Origin: Sterolibacteriaceae bacterium
GTDB taxonomy: Bacteria; Pseudomonadota; Gammaproteobacteria; Burkholderiales; Rhodocyclaceae
Direction: 5' to 3'
Assembly: GCA_025360425.1 (NCBI GenBank)
Contig: JANYCD010000085.1
Span: 1-57,635 of the forward strand
DNA length: 57,635 nucleotides
Below the pieces are notes generated by a model that did not search any database, had not been told where the DNA came from, and saw only the letters and a program-made list of their open reading frames with translations. The translations under genes and the position numbers were made by a program. Below are positions 11,959-20,657 of the stretch, one piece after another (within the stretch, counting starts at the first letter, position 1; every line of letters begins with the position of its first letter).

Positions 11959-12467
11959 GATCCCGGAATTGCCTTAAGTATGCGCCGCGCAATCTGGCTG
12001 GCTTGAGTGTTGCCGACCTCGATAACCATATAGGCAATTTCGCGATAAAGTGGATCGCGCTGAAGATAAAGCTTCTGAAGTGTCGCGAGGCGATCATCCA
12101 CTTGCAGCAATGGCCTTGCCCGATCATGGCGGGTACGTTCGTTCAATGTTTCGGGACTTGCGGCAAGATATACGACTATGCCATTTTCCCTCAAGCGGTT
12201 TCGATTGTCAGGGTCAAGCACCACGCCGCCTCCGGTCGCCAAAACAATGTTGGATTCGCGAGTCAACTCGTCAATGACCTGACTTTCTCGCCGTCGGAAG
12301 CCCTGCTCGCCTTCAATTTCAAATATTGTGGGTATATCAACGCCGGTACGTAATTCGATTTCGTGATCCGTGTCGACAAAGCGGTGCTTCAGTTCCCTCG
12401 CCAAAATGCGGCCAACAGTTGTTTTGCCGGCCCCCATCAAGCCGATCAGGAAAACGGATCGGGTCAC
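11946..12467 (-). CDS. aroK: Shikimate kinase
   Basis: The 173-residue kinase phosphorylates shikimate with ATP (step 5 of the aromatic pathway). Motifs: P-loop GLMGAGKT (residues 9-16), Asp34 in DTDHEIE for substrate binding, ATGGGVV near 77-83, and the lid segment [11 protein letters not shown] near 112-122. The start is GTG (12467-12465), giving the usual N-terminus just before the P-loop strand. It lies 16 nt after the pilQ stop and overlaps aroB by 13 nt, so it belongs to the pilM-dgt operon. Confidence 0.96.
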   Translation of the reverse strand: MTRSVFLIGLMGAGKTTVGRILARELKHRFVDTDHEIELRTGVDIPTIFEIEGEQGFRRRESQVIDELTRESNIVLATGGGVVLDPDNRNRLRENGIVVYLAASPETLNERTRHDRARPLLQVDDRLATLQKLYLQRDPLYREIAYMVIEVGNTQASQIARRILKAIPGSCTN

Positions 12468-12483
12468 CGGTGGTGCGCGACGC

Positions 12484-14655
12484 TTACTGTAGCGTCAACT
12501 CCTCGGTGACAATGCGCGGGGTCAGGAAAATCAGCAACTCGTTCCGGCTCCGCGTCTTGGTGTTTTGCTTGAACAGAAAACCCACGTAGGGCAAGTCGCC
12601 GAGAAATGGGACGCGTTCGGTCGAATCACTTTCTTGGTCGCTGAATACCCCACCCAGCATCAAGGTGCCGCCATTTTCGACTACTACATTGGTGACAACC
12701 TGCTGTTTGGTCACACTGGGGCCGGCTAACGTGTTTACCGTGCCCACACCACCCTTATTGACGTCGACCTTAAGCGTAATTCGCCCATCGGAATTGATTT
12801 GGGGCGTGACATCGAGTTTGATTGACGCGTCGACGGCCACAGTGGTCGGTCCGGAAGTTCCACCGCTCAATTGGTAGTAAAGCGTCTGGCCGTCTGTAAC
12901 GAGAGCTTGACGTCCATCCTGCGTCAGGATTTTCGGGTTAGCAATACTCTTGGAAGTTCCGTCATTTTCCGATGCCGTGAGCTCAAGGTTCAGCAGGCGG
13001 GTTTTACCAGGATTGAATAGTGAGAAAGAAACCGTTGAAGAAGCACCAGAGGCTGCTTTGCTGAAACCCGCATTGACCGGACCCAATTGACCTAAATTTC
13101 CACCGACTGACCCGATGTTGATGGGTTTGGTTGTTATAAAACTCAGCCGCGATCCCAAAGACTTTGCATAGGTAGAGGCCACGCTGATAATTCTGGCTTC
13201 GATCATCACCTGTCGTACCGGAAGATCAAGGGCGACAATTCTTTCGCGTATCTTGTTCAGTTGAGATTTGGTTTCTTCAACGAAAACCATGTTGGTCACT
13301 GAATCGAAAGAAATGTTGCCTCGCGCAGAAATTAAAGACTTTCCAGCCGCAGTGTTCGTTGTCGCAGGTGTGGTTGTTGGCGCTGTACCATTTGCCGCTG
13401 GCTGAACCGCTCCCGCCGGCGCCGGAACTCCGGTGAGCGCCGCAACAATCTCCGCCGCCGGACGATAGCGAACCTTAATGGCTTCCTGTTCGATCGGTTC
13501 GGAATCCGCACGCGCCGCCTGCAAGTCCCTGTCATCTTTCTCGTATTTGGCCAAGTCAGTGGCTTTGCCTACGACCACCACATCGCCATAGCGACGCATT
13601 GATAATCCGTACATTCGCGAAACCACGCTGATTGCCGTCTCAACTGGAGTGTTCTCCATCTTCAGACGCTCGATTTCCCCAGTCACGCCAGGCATCATCA
13701 CGAAATTGAGTCCGGTAATATCTTGGAATATACCCATCATTTGCCCGACTGGGATCGGCTGGGTAAAATTGAAACTGATCGTTTTTCCTTGTAGTTCCTT
13801 GGATCCTGAAAGACTATTGGCATCCTGAATCAAGCGCCTCACTTCCACCCGTATCGAGCTTTCGAGTTGAGTGACGCTGTAATCCCAGTCACCACGGTTG
13901 GCAATAACTATTTGGCTGCCTTGACCCGCCTTGCCTGTGGTAGCAGTCATCATCGGCGTACCAAAATCACGCACATCAAGTCGCCGCGCCAATCGATCGG
14001 GGAGAGATACCTGTGGCAACACGAGCACAAGGCTTGAACCTTGACGCTTCACGTCGACCATCGGGTTAGGATCTGAAATGTCTATCCGCAAAGTTGCGAG
14101 ATCGGCCGACTCTGCATGAAATTCAACGTTCTGCATTGAATTCATTTGCTCCGTCATCGCCGCGGCTGATCCTGTCATCGCCCCGGGAGACTTTGTTGTG
14201 GTCTGCATTGGTGCAGATGTCTGTCCAGATGACGATGAACTCAGCGAGATCAGCAGTACTTTTCCATCGAGCCGGGAACTATATTGCGAGGATTTGTTCA
14301 AGTTCAAAACTAAACGGGTTCGCGATCCGGCTTGAACCACATTAAAACTTTGCAAGTCTGAAAGTGCGGCCTGCTTTTGTGTGACGCCGGACACATTTTC
14401 CGTATCAATAAAGTCGAAGAACAAGCGGGGTTGAGGGCTATAGAGCGTATAGGGTTCCGGTGCGCGCGATAATGGATTACGCATCGTCACCTTGATTAAG
14501 GTCTGGCCTGAAATCTGGGAGAACTCGACTTGTTCAATGGCGTTTTGTCCGAGTTGGGCCGCATCTTCAGCAACTGCACAATTGCATTGCAGACATAGTA
14601 TGGTCAACAGGGTAAGCGTCGTTGCAAAAATGCGCTTCAAATTTATCGAATTCAT
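12484..14655 (-). CDS. pilQ: Type IV pilus secretin PilQ
   Basis: PilQ forms the outer-membrane channel through which the type IV pilus leaves the cell. The 723-residue precursor has a signal peptide (about 1-29, ending CAVA). Two AMIN-type beta domains follow (roughly 35-270) and bind peptidoglycan. A Thr/Ser/Gln-rich linker separates them. Then come the STN/N0 domain (GKTISFNFTQPIPVGQMMGI region), an N1 domain, an Ala/Pro/Thr-rich low-complexity insert near 415-440, and the secretin C-domain with VPFLGDLPYVGFLFK close to the end. It is the last pil gene and is followed by aroK after 16 nt. Confidence 0.96.
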   Translation of the reverse strand: MNSINLKRIFATTLTLLTILCLQCNCAVAEDAAQLGQNAIEQVEFSQISGQTLIKVTMRNPLSRAPEPYTLYSPQPRLFFDFIDTENVSGVTQKQAALSDLQSFNVVQAGSRTRLVLNLNKSSQYSSRLDGKVLLISLSSSSSGQTSAPMQTTTKSPGAMTGSAAAMTEQMNSMQNVEFHAESADLATLRIDISDPNPMVDVKRQGSSLVLVLPQVSLPDRLARRLDVRDFGTPMMTATTGKAGQGSQIVIANRGDWDYSVTQLESSIRVEVRRLIQDANSLSGSKELQGKTISFNFTQPIPVGQMMGIFQDITGLNFVMMPGVTGEIERLKMENTPVETAISVVSRMYGLSMRRYGDVVVVGKATDLAKYEKDDRDLQAARADSEPIEQEAIKVRYRPAAEIVAALTGVPAPAGAVQPAANGTAPTTTPATTNTAAGKSLISARGNISFDSVTNMVFVEETKSQLNKIRERIVALDLPVRQVMIEARIISVASTYAKSLGSRLSFITTKPINIGSVGGNLGQLGPVNAGFSKAASGASSTVSFSLFNPGKTRLLNLELTASENDGTSKSIANPKILTQDGRQALVTDGQTLYYQLSGGTSGPTTVAVDASIKLDVTPQINSDGRITLKVDVNKGGVGTVNTLAGPSVTKQQVVTNVVVENGGTLMLGGVFSDQESDSTERVPFLGDLPYVGFLFKQNTKTRSRNELLIFLTPRIVTEELTLQ

Positions 14656-14658
14656 TTT

Positions 14659-15231
14659 CTATCTCCTTTGATCTAGCGGAGGAAGTTGCGTTTCCCGCTC
14701 GATCCAGATCCCTTTGTCGAGCACTACTTCTTTCAACATGATATGTCCCTGATTATCGCCGGCGGCTGGCTCAATGGCCGTAATTCGGCCATGATTCTGG
14801 CCGAGATAGTCCCCAATCCGAACTTGACGCACGGGCTCACGCTCAGATGCGACGATCGCGCGAAGTTCCTTGCCGACCAGGATCGTGCCAACCAGACGAA
14901 TCGACTCAATGGGGTATTTGGTCATGGGTTGGGCATCGGGATTAATCTCCTTCGGGCCACCACTGACTGACGCACCTCCGCCAATTCCCATTTTCGTATC
15001 TCCGGCAAACACCTTGTCCGGGGCAAAGGGTGTCGTCAACTCTCCCGGTTCGTAGGCAAGGACGGGCAGCGGTTTGATTTGTGGCAGATCAGGAACCCTG
15101 CCTTTAAGATCTTTGGATTGCTCCTTCATCCACTCGCGAATATCCTGTTCGTCGCTTCCCGCACACGCCATCATGATGAGTGTTGTAGCGGATAGCGCAA
15201 CAAACAATTTGGAAGAAGGCCTGCGCGTCAT
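14659..15231 (-). CDS. pilP: Type IV pilus lipoprotein PilP
   Basis: PilP is the inner-membrane lipoprotein that links the PilNO dimer to PilQ. The 190 residues start with a lipoprotein signal whose modified cysteine is Cys23 in LIMMACAGS. A flexible Pro-rich linker follows (PDLPQIKPLPVLAYEPGELTT region, about 45-70), then the beta-sandwich HR domain with IRLVGTI and VRIGDYLGQNHGRI. ATG overlaps the pilO stop by 4 nt, and its own stop is 3 nt before pilQ. Length and context are normal. Confidence 0.94.
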   Translation of the reverse strand: MTRRPSSKLFVALSATTLIMMACAGSDEQDIREWMKEQSKDLKGRVPDLPQIKPLPVLAYEPGELTTPFAPDKVFAGDTKMGIGGGASVSGGPKEINPDAQPMTKYPIESIRLVGTILVGKELRAIVASEREPVRQVRIGDYLGQNHGRITAIEPAAGDNQGHIMLKEVVLDKGIWIERETQLPPLDQRR

Positions 15232-15920
15232 TTATTCTGCCCTCCAGGGCCGCCTTTCTGCTGCTTCTTCTGGGCTGCCACCTCGTTTGGATCGAGGTAG
15301 CGATAAGTGATGGCAGTGGCGTCCATGGACAGAACTGCAGCGGTTTTCGCATCCTTGGGACGAAGCTTTATATTGTTGAGCGTAACGATTCGGGGCAGCC
15401 CTGCAATATCACCCGTAAACAACGCCAAATCATTGTACCCGCCTGACATAACGATGCTAATGGGCAACTCGGCATAAAAGTCCTTTCGCGCTTCACTGCC
15501 GGGCTTGAACAACTCCACCTTGAGGCCCCGGGTCAGTGCTGCCTGACTAATATCCACAATCATGGCGTCCATTTCCGCCTTGTTGGGGAGCTGCTTAAGC
15601 AGTTCACCAAAAGATCGATCAATTTCAGCAAGCTGCTTGCGATGGGCCTCAAGATTTACGGCCTGCTTCTTTTTGTCGAGCCACTCTTCTTTTAGCGAAG
15701 CCTCTTTTGCTTGGCTTGCGCTAAGTTCCTCCAGTTGCCCACTCCAGCCGAGAAAATATGCTGCGGACAGCAAACCCACAAGCACCCCGACCAGAATAAG
15801 CATCTTCGGTAGTACCGGCCACTGGCCTGGATCCTTGGGATCCAGTGTCTTGAAGTCATCAACAAGGCTGTTGAAATCAAGCGTCGGCAACTTGACCTTG
15901 GGCATGGATGGTTTTTTCAT
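15228..15920 (-). CDS. pilO: Type IV pilus inner-membrane protein PilO
   Basis: PilO pairs with PilN to form the periplasmic alignment frame between the inner-membrane platform and PilQ. The 230-residue product has a short cytoplasmic N-terminus, one TM helix at about 38-58, a coiled-coil stretch at about 65-115 (many Glu/Lys/Gln), and a ferredoxin-like C-domain (ELPISIVMSGGYNDLALFTG). The C-terminus is Gln/Lys/Gly-rich. Four-base overlaps with pilN and pilP show tight operon packing. Confidence 0.93.
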   Translation of the reverse strand: MKKPSMPKVKLPTLDFNSLVDDFKTLDPKDPGQWPVLPKMLILVGVLVGLLSAAYFLGWSGQLEELSASQAKEASLKEEWLDKKKQAVNLEAHRKQLAEIDRSFGELLKQLPNKAEMDAMIVDISQAALTRGLKVELFKPGSEARKDFYAELPISIVMSGGYNDLALFTGDIAGLPRIVTLNNIKLRPKDAKTAAVLSMDATAITYRYLDPNEVAAQKKQQKGGPGGQNK

Positions 15921-16522
15921 GATTTCCCATCCTTGGCCGGGGACTTTCCGGCAATTGATTTACCGTCCGCCGCAGCCGGCGCTTGGCGCTCGACCTGCAT
16001 CTTGAGTTGGAACAGGAATATCTGACGTCCAGTGGCGGCAGCTCCGGCCTTGATTTCCACTGCCGAAACCTGCTGAAAGAGGGGGGAATCTTCAAGATTC
16101 CGCATCAGCGAGGAAACCCGTGCTTCCGACACCGACTCACCATTTAGATCAATATTGGTAGCGTTCTGGTTAAGATTTACGATTCGAACTCCGTCAGGAA
16201 CCCTGCGTAGCAACTCATCAAACATCCGCAATGTTTCCGCTCTATTCCCCTGCAAGGACTCAATGACCTGCTTGCGCTTCAGCAAGGCATCGGTTTGTTC
16301 CTTGAGACGGGCAATTTCCTCAATGTCTTTTTTCAAGACATCAATCTCCTTCTGCAGGAATTCATTCTTGACCTGCTGGGTGCCGATCTCGCTGCTGATG
16401 ATGGTGAAACCCATAAACCAAATAAAGCCGGCCAATACCGCCAATGCGCCCAGCAATGCATAGAACTGCTGCCGTCTCGCTTTACGCTTCTCCTCCCGGT
16501 GCGGAAGCAGGTTAATGCGCAT
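15917..16522 (-). CDS. pilN: Type IV pilus assembly protein PilN
   Basis: PilN's short cytoplasmic N-terminus binds PilM and its periplasmic part pairs with PilO. The conserved MRINLLPHREEKRK start is clear at ATG 16522; the frame opens 11 codons earlier, but that ATG overlaps the pilM stop in a TGATG junction, as expected. One TM helix follows (about 22-42), then a coiled coil (about 45-95) and the ferredoxin-like domain. The tail (RQAPAAADGKSIAGKSPAKD) is low-complexity. The 201 residues are typical. Confidence 0.94.
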   Translation of the reverse strand: MRINLLPHREEKRKARRQQFYALLGALAVLAGFIWFMGFTIISSEIGTQQVKNEFLQKEIDVLKKDIEEIARLKEQTDALLKRKQVIESLQGNRAETLRMFDELLRRVPDGVRIVNLNQNATNIDLNGESVSEARVSSLMRNLEDSPLFQQVSAVEIKAGAAATGRQIFLFQLKMQVERQAPAAADGKSIAGKSPAKDGKS

Positions 16523-17601
16523 CACTTGTCGAACCTCCGCAAGGCCAAGCCGCAAGCGACAATCAGGCTCGGAGCATCGGCTTCCAGATTTTTCGCTCGC
16601 ACCCGGGACGCAGTCGTCATGCGGGCGAATGAGTTACCCACCACCGTATTGATCTGAGTATGTTCGAAGACCGCTTCCTGGATTCCGGGAATCACAGCAC
16701 AGCCTCCGGAAAGAACAACGTGGTCAACCTGGGTAAATTGACTTGAGCTAAAAAAGAACTGCATGGCACGCGCCACTTCCTGCGCCAGATTTTCGCTGAA
16801 AGGTCCGAGGATCTCCGCTTGGTAATTATCTGGCAGTGAACCAGATCGCTTCGCGATTTCCGCTTCCTCGGTGCTCATGCCATAGGCGCGCATGATGTCT
16901 TGGGTCAGCAACCCTCCGCCAAAGGCTTGCTCCCGCGTATATATTGGCTGATCATTTCGCATAACCGTCACGTTTGTGACGTTGGCGCCGATATCGACCA
17001 AAGCGATGATCTGATCGCGACCGCCATCAGGAAACTGCTGCTCGACAAGCTCGAAGGCCGCTTGCGCGGCATAAGTTTCAACATCCATTACCAGGGGCTT
17101 TAACCCTGCGGCCTCAGCACAGGCGACGCGGTCTTCCACCATTTCCTTGCGTGACGCAGCAATCAATACCTCGACTTCATCCGGGCTGGAGGGCGCGGGA
17201 CCTACAACCTGAAAATCGAGATTAACTTCTTCCAGCGCAAACGGAATATATTGGTTCGCTTCAGACTCAACCTGTAGTTCCATTTCCTGCTCGCGCAGAT
17301 TGGCGGGCAGGATGATTTTCTTGGTTATTACGGCGGCCGCAGGAAGCGCCATGGCGACGTATTTGGTTGTCGCACCCATGCGCTTCCATGCCCGGATGAT
17401 GGAATCGGAAATGGCCTCGATGTTCACTACCTTCCCATCTACCACGGAATCACGGGGCAACGGCTCAATCGCATATCGCTCTACGCGATAGCCACCCTTG
17501 TCATCGCCGGCAAGCTCGACCATCTTGACTGATGACGAACTGATATCCAGCCCGATCAGAGGACGGTTGCTTGGATTGAAAATCGAGAGATCAACCCTCA
17601 A
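16522..17601 (-). CDS. pilM: Type IV pilus assembly ATPase-like protein PilM
   Basis: PilM is a cytoplasmic actin/FtsA-like protein that holds the N-terminus of PilN. The 359 residues show phosphate-1 motif PLIGLDISSSSVKMVEL near 14-30, ALVDIGANVTNVTVM near 205, and VLSGGCAVIPGIQEA near 300, the fold's nucleotide-pocket segments. No ATG or GTG fits; the start appears to be TTG (17601-17599) with AAAGGGA about 8 nt upstream. It is the first gene of the pilMNOPQ-aroKB-dgt operon, driven from the promoter at 17656-17684. Confidence 0.94.
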   Translation of the reverse strand: MRVDLSIFNPSNRPLIGLDISSSSVKMVELAGDDKGGYRVERYAIEPLPRDSVVDGKVVNIEAISDSIIRAWKRMGATTKYVAMALPAAAVITKKIILPANLREQEMELQVESEANQYIPFALEEVNLDFQVVGPAPSSPDEVEVLIAASRKEMVEDRVACAEAAGLKPLVMDVETYAAQAAFELVEQQFPDGGRDQIIALVDIGANVTNVTVMRNDQPIYTREQAFGGGLLTQDIMRAYGMSTEEAEIAKRSGSLPDNYQAEILGPFSENLAQEVARAMQFFFSSSQFTQVDHVVLSGGCAVIPGIQEAVFEHTQINTVVGNSFARMTTASRVRAKNLEADAPSLIVACGLALRRFDK

Positions 17602-17655
17602 AGAAAATCCCTTTAAAAATATTGGGTTATATACACTACAGATAATTCACATCAA

Positions 17656-17684
17656 ATCCTAGCAGCAACTAATTCGACTGTAAA
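17656..17684 (-). promoter_or_regulatory. Sigma-70 promoter of the pilM operon
   Basis: On the minus strand, -35 TTTACA (17684-17679) and -10 TAGGAT (17661-17656) are 17 nt apart. The start point would be near 17649, leaving a ~47-nt leader before the TTG start of pilM. It lies in the 151-nt divergent spacer between pilM and mrcA. Confidence 0.65.
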
Positions 17685-17752
17685 GCAAATTTTTCACGGT
17701 AACAACCTCCGAGGCTGGTGGCCCGGGGGGTGGCAACCGCACGTCGTCTATA

Positions 17753-20128
17753 ATGGGCGGCCGCATTGTCGCAGTATCCAGCCATCCCGTGCCAAGTCAC
17801 TTTCGTTGGTTTGCTTATCCACTGATTTTCCTGCTCGGGCTGGTAACCATAGTAACGGCTCTGCTTGGAATAGTCGTGATCTTGGCGTACCCGCAGTTGC
17901 CATCACTGGAAACCCTGACCGACTATCGACCCAAAATTCCTTTGCGGGTCTACTCCGCCGACGGCCACCTGATCGGCGAATTCGGTGAAGAACGTCGAAA
18001 TGTCGTCGCGATCAAGGATGTGCCGGATGTCATGAAACACGCAATCCTCGCCGCCGAGGACGAACGCTTCTATCAGCACCCCGGGATTGACGCCCAAGGC
18101 ATCCTGCGCGCCGCATGGTCCAATCTCGTCACCGGAGGCAAACGCCAGGGGGCATCGACCATCACCATGCAGGTCGCGCGAAACTTTTTCCTGTCCAGTG
18201 AGAAAACCTTGACGCGGAAAATCTACGAGGCCTTGCTCGCCTTCAAGATCGAAAACAATTTGGGTAAGGATGAGATCCTGCAGCTTTATATCAATCAGAT
18301 TTACCTGGGACAACGTGCCTACGGATTTTCCTCGGCGGCGCAGATTTACCTGGGCAAGCCACTCAAGGACATCAGCATTGCCGAGGCCGCCATGCTGGCC
18401 GGATTGCCAAAGGCACCTTCGTCTTACAACCCGGTGGCAAATCCCAAGCGGGCAAGACTGCGCCAACTGTATGTACTGCACAGAATGCGTGAGCTCGGCT
18501 TCATCAACGAGACACAGGACAAAGGTGCCGAACTCGAACAACTTCACGTCAAGCACTACTCCAACGATTTCGGCGTCCACGCCGACTACGTTTCAGAAAT
18601 GGCGCGTCAAATCGTCTATGAGCGCTACGGGGAAGACAGTTACAGCAAGGGATATCAGGTCATCACCACCGTCGACTCCAAAAACCAGGAAGCTGCTTAC
18701 AAAAATCTTCGCAAGGGCGTGCTCGACTATGACCGGCGTCATGGCTACCGCGGTGCCGAGAACTATGTGGACATGGAGGACATTACCTCCGATCAGGACG
18801 AACAATTGGAAGAGTTGATTGCTGATTTTGATGATTCAGACGACCTGCTCGCAGCGATTGTTCTTGATGTCAGCCCGACGCATGTTCGTGCCTATCTGCG
18901 TGGCGGCGAGATCCTGACCTTGAATGGGGATGCATTGAAATTTGCTGCGCGCATGCTGGACAACAAGGCACCCGCCAACAAACGGCTGCGTCGCGGTGCC
19001 GTGATCCGTGTCAGCAAGGATGAAAAAAACAACTGGCAGATCACCCAATTGCCCGAAGCCGAAGCTGCCATCGTAGCCGCCAGCCCGATTGATGGTGCTA
19101 TACAGGCGCTTGTTGGCGGATTCGATTTCAACCGCAGCAAGTTCAATCACGCGACGCAGGGGTGGCGACAGCCGGGCTCCAGTTTCAAACCATTTATCTA
19201 CTCGGCGGCGCTGGAAAAAGGTTATACCCCGGCATCGGTCATCCCGGATGAACCCATTGTCATCTCTGCCACGGAAACCGGCAGTCAGGCTTGGGAACCG
19301 AAAAACTACGAGGACGAGTACGAAGGTCCAATGACCTTGCACACCGCGCTGAAGAAATCCAAAAACATGGTGGCCATCCGCCTGCTTCGCTCCATCGGCA
19401 CTCAATACGCCCAGGAGTACATCGGTCGTTTCGGCTTTGATCCGGAAAAGCATCCGCCCTATCTGACCATGGCACTTGGCGCCGGCTCGGTCACGGTATG
19501 GCAGCAACTGGCCGCCTACTCCATTTTCGCCAACGGCGGCTATCGCATTCAACCCCATGTCGTGAAACAGATTCTCGACGACAAAGGCAAGGTAATGGCC
19601 GAATTTGATCCGCCCGTCGCCGGTGACGAATCCTTGCGCGTCATCGATGCACGCAACGCATATCTCATGGACAGCATGATGCACGACGTCACCCGCAGTG
19701 GTACTGCCGCAGCTGCGGCCAAACAATTGAAGCGTTATGACATCGCGGGAAAGACCGGCACCACCAACGACAACGTGGATGCATGGTTCTGCGGATACCA
19801 CCCCACCATGGTCACCATTACATGGATCGGCTTTGACCAGCCCAAAAAACTGGGTAACAACGAAACCGGCGCCCATGCCGCGCTACCTTTCTGGATCGGA
19901 TTCATGGACCAGGCGCTCAAGGGCGTGCCGGAAAGTTACATGGAATCACCGGAAGGTCTGACCGCGGTTGACGCAACAGACCCGATCAGCAAAAACCACG
20001 TCAAGGAACTCATCTATAGCGAAGGAATCCCGGCACTGCCGGAAAATAGCGAAGCGGAGCCAAAACCGCAGCAGGCGCCCGCACCAGTGGTCGATGCAAG
20101 GCCCAAGCCGGTCGACAAAAAGAACTGA
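17753..20128 (+). CDS. mrcA: Penicillin-binding protein 1A (class A PBP)
   Basis: This bifunctional murein synthase has a periplasmic glycosyltransferase and a transpeptidase domain anchored by one TM helix (about 20-46). GT51 motifs: EDERFYQHPG (102-111, catalytic Glu102), GASTITMQVARNFF, and a DEILQLYINQIYLG block. The OB-like insertion typical of PBP1A follows. The transpeptidase has Ser476-SF-Lys479, SKN at 536-538 and KTGT at 667-670. The tail is Pro/Glu/Lys-rich. ATG 17753 overlaps a TATAAT sequence (17749-17754) and lacks a ribosome site. In-frame GTG 17789 could be the true start; the TM helix is retained either way. mrcA divergent from pilM is common in this class. Confidence 0.95.
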   Translation: MGGRIVAVSSHPVPSHFRWFAYPLIFLLGLVTIVTALLGIVVILAYPQLPSLETLTDYRPKIPLRVYSADGHLIGEFGEERRNVVAIKDVPDVMKHAILAAEDERFYQHPGIDAQGILRAAWSNLVTGGKRQGASTITMQVARNFFLSSEKTLTRKIYEALLAFKIENNLGKDEILQLYINQIYLGQRAYGFSSAAQIYLGKPLKDISIAEAAMLAGLPKAPSSYNPVANPKRARLRQLYVLHRMRELGFINETQDKGAELEQLHVKHYSNDFGVHADYVSEMARQIVYERYGEDSYSKGYQVITTVDSKNQEAAYKNLRKGVLDYDRRHGYRGAENYVDMEDITSDQDEQLEELIADFDDSDDLLAAIVLDVSPTHVRAYLRGGEILTLNGDALKFAARMLDNKAPANKRLRRGAVIRVSKDEKNNWQITQLPEAEAAIVAASPIDGAIQALVGGFDFNRSKFNHATQGWRQPGSSFKPFIYSAALEKGYTPASVIPDEPIVISATETGSQAWEPKNYEDEYEGPMTLHTALKKSKNMVAIRLLRSIGTQYAQEYIGRFGFDPEKHPPYLTMALGAGSVTVWQQLAAYSIFANGGYRIQPHVVKQILDDKGKVMAEFDPPVAGDESLRVIDARNAYLMDSMMHDVTRSGTAAAAAKQLKRYDIAGKTGTTNDNVDAWFCGYHPTMVTITWIGFDQPKKLGNNETGAHAALPFWIGFMDQALKGVPESYMESPEGLTAVDATDPISKNHVKELIYSEGIPALPENSEAEPKPQQAPAPVVDARPKPVDKKN

Positions 20129-20129
20129 G

Positions 20130-20447
20130 TTAATCCAGACGGATTACCTCACCGGACTGCTCGGTCAAACAGCGGGACAGCAACTGCATCAGCTCTTCAC
20201 CATCGCGTGTGCCGACCCAGCGTCCATCTTCCGGCTTGAAATGGAAACCACCGGAACGGGCCGCTACCCAGATCTCCCGCGCAGCACGATGCTTGTTGAC
20301 AATGACCTTGCTGCCGTCCTCGAAATCGATCTCAAGGATGCCACCATCCTTGGCTTCGAAGTCGATGTCTACATCACTGGTTTCCAGCGCATGCTCTAGG
20401 TTCGCCATGGCTGCATCGGCCAAAGTATCGAATTCCCGTTCATTCAT
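20130..20447 (-). CDS. cyaY: Iron-sulfur cluster assembly protein CyaY (bacterial frataxin)
   Basis: The 105-residue acidic cytoplasmic protein binds iron and regulates the IscS cysteine desulfurase. It has the alpha-beta sandwich pattern of frataxins: an acidic first helix (MNEREFDTLADAAMANLE), strands with DIDFE and GILEIDFEDGSKVIVNKH, then REIWVAARSGGFHF. Its stop lies one base from the mrcA stop (convergent), and it is divergent from lptM-lysA. The pairing of cyaY opposite an lptM-lysA unit is the same as in E. coli. Confidence 0.95.
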   Translation of the reverse strand: MNEREFDTLADAAMANLEHALETSDVDIDFEAKDGGILEIDFEDGSKVIVNKHRAAREIWVAARSGGFHFKPEDGRWVGTRDGEELMQLLSRCLTEQSGEVIRLD

Positions 20448-20486
20448 GACGTGTTACCATTTTTTCTTTTTCCAAAATCGAGTGCC

Positions 20487-20657
20487 ATGCGCCAGTTCCT
20501 GCATTTCCTGAGCATCGTCAGCCTGCTGTCCATGCTCACAGCCTGTGGCACCAAAGGGCCTCTGTACCTTCCCCGGAAGCCAGTCACTTCAGCCAAGACT
20601 GCTGCCCCGCAAACACCTCCAGTCGATGATAGCACCGCGCAGGAACAGGCTCGATGA
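20487..20657 (+). CDS. lptM: Small LptM-like (YifL) outer-membrane lipoprotein
   Basis: The 56-residue product has a lipoprotein signal: MRQFLHFLSIVSLLSMLTAC with the modified Cys at 20, then GTKGPLYLP, the conserved motif of the YifL/LptM family, and a short Pro/Thr/Ala tail. LptM helps LptD mature in E. coli; here that role is inferred from family and position. The stop overlaps the lysA ATG by 4 nt (ATGA), so the pair is coupled, the same neighbourhood as yifL elsewhere. Confidence 0.88.
   Translation: MRQFLHFLSIVSLLSMLTACGTKGPLYLPRKPVTSAKTAAPQTPPVDDSTAQEQAR

Noticed and set aside
18836-19876. Open frame (346 codons) antisense to mrcA
   Set aside because: No protein-like domain pattern and fully within a well-identified gene.
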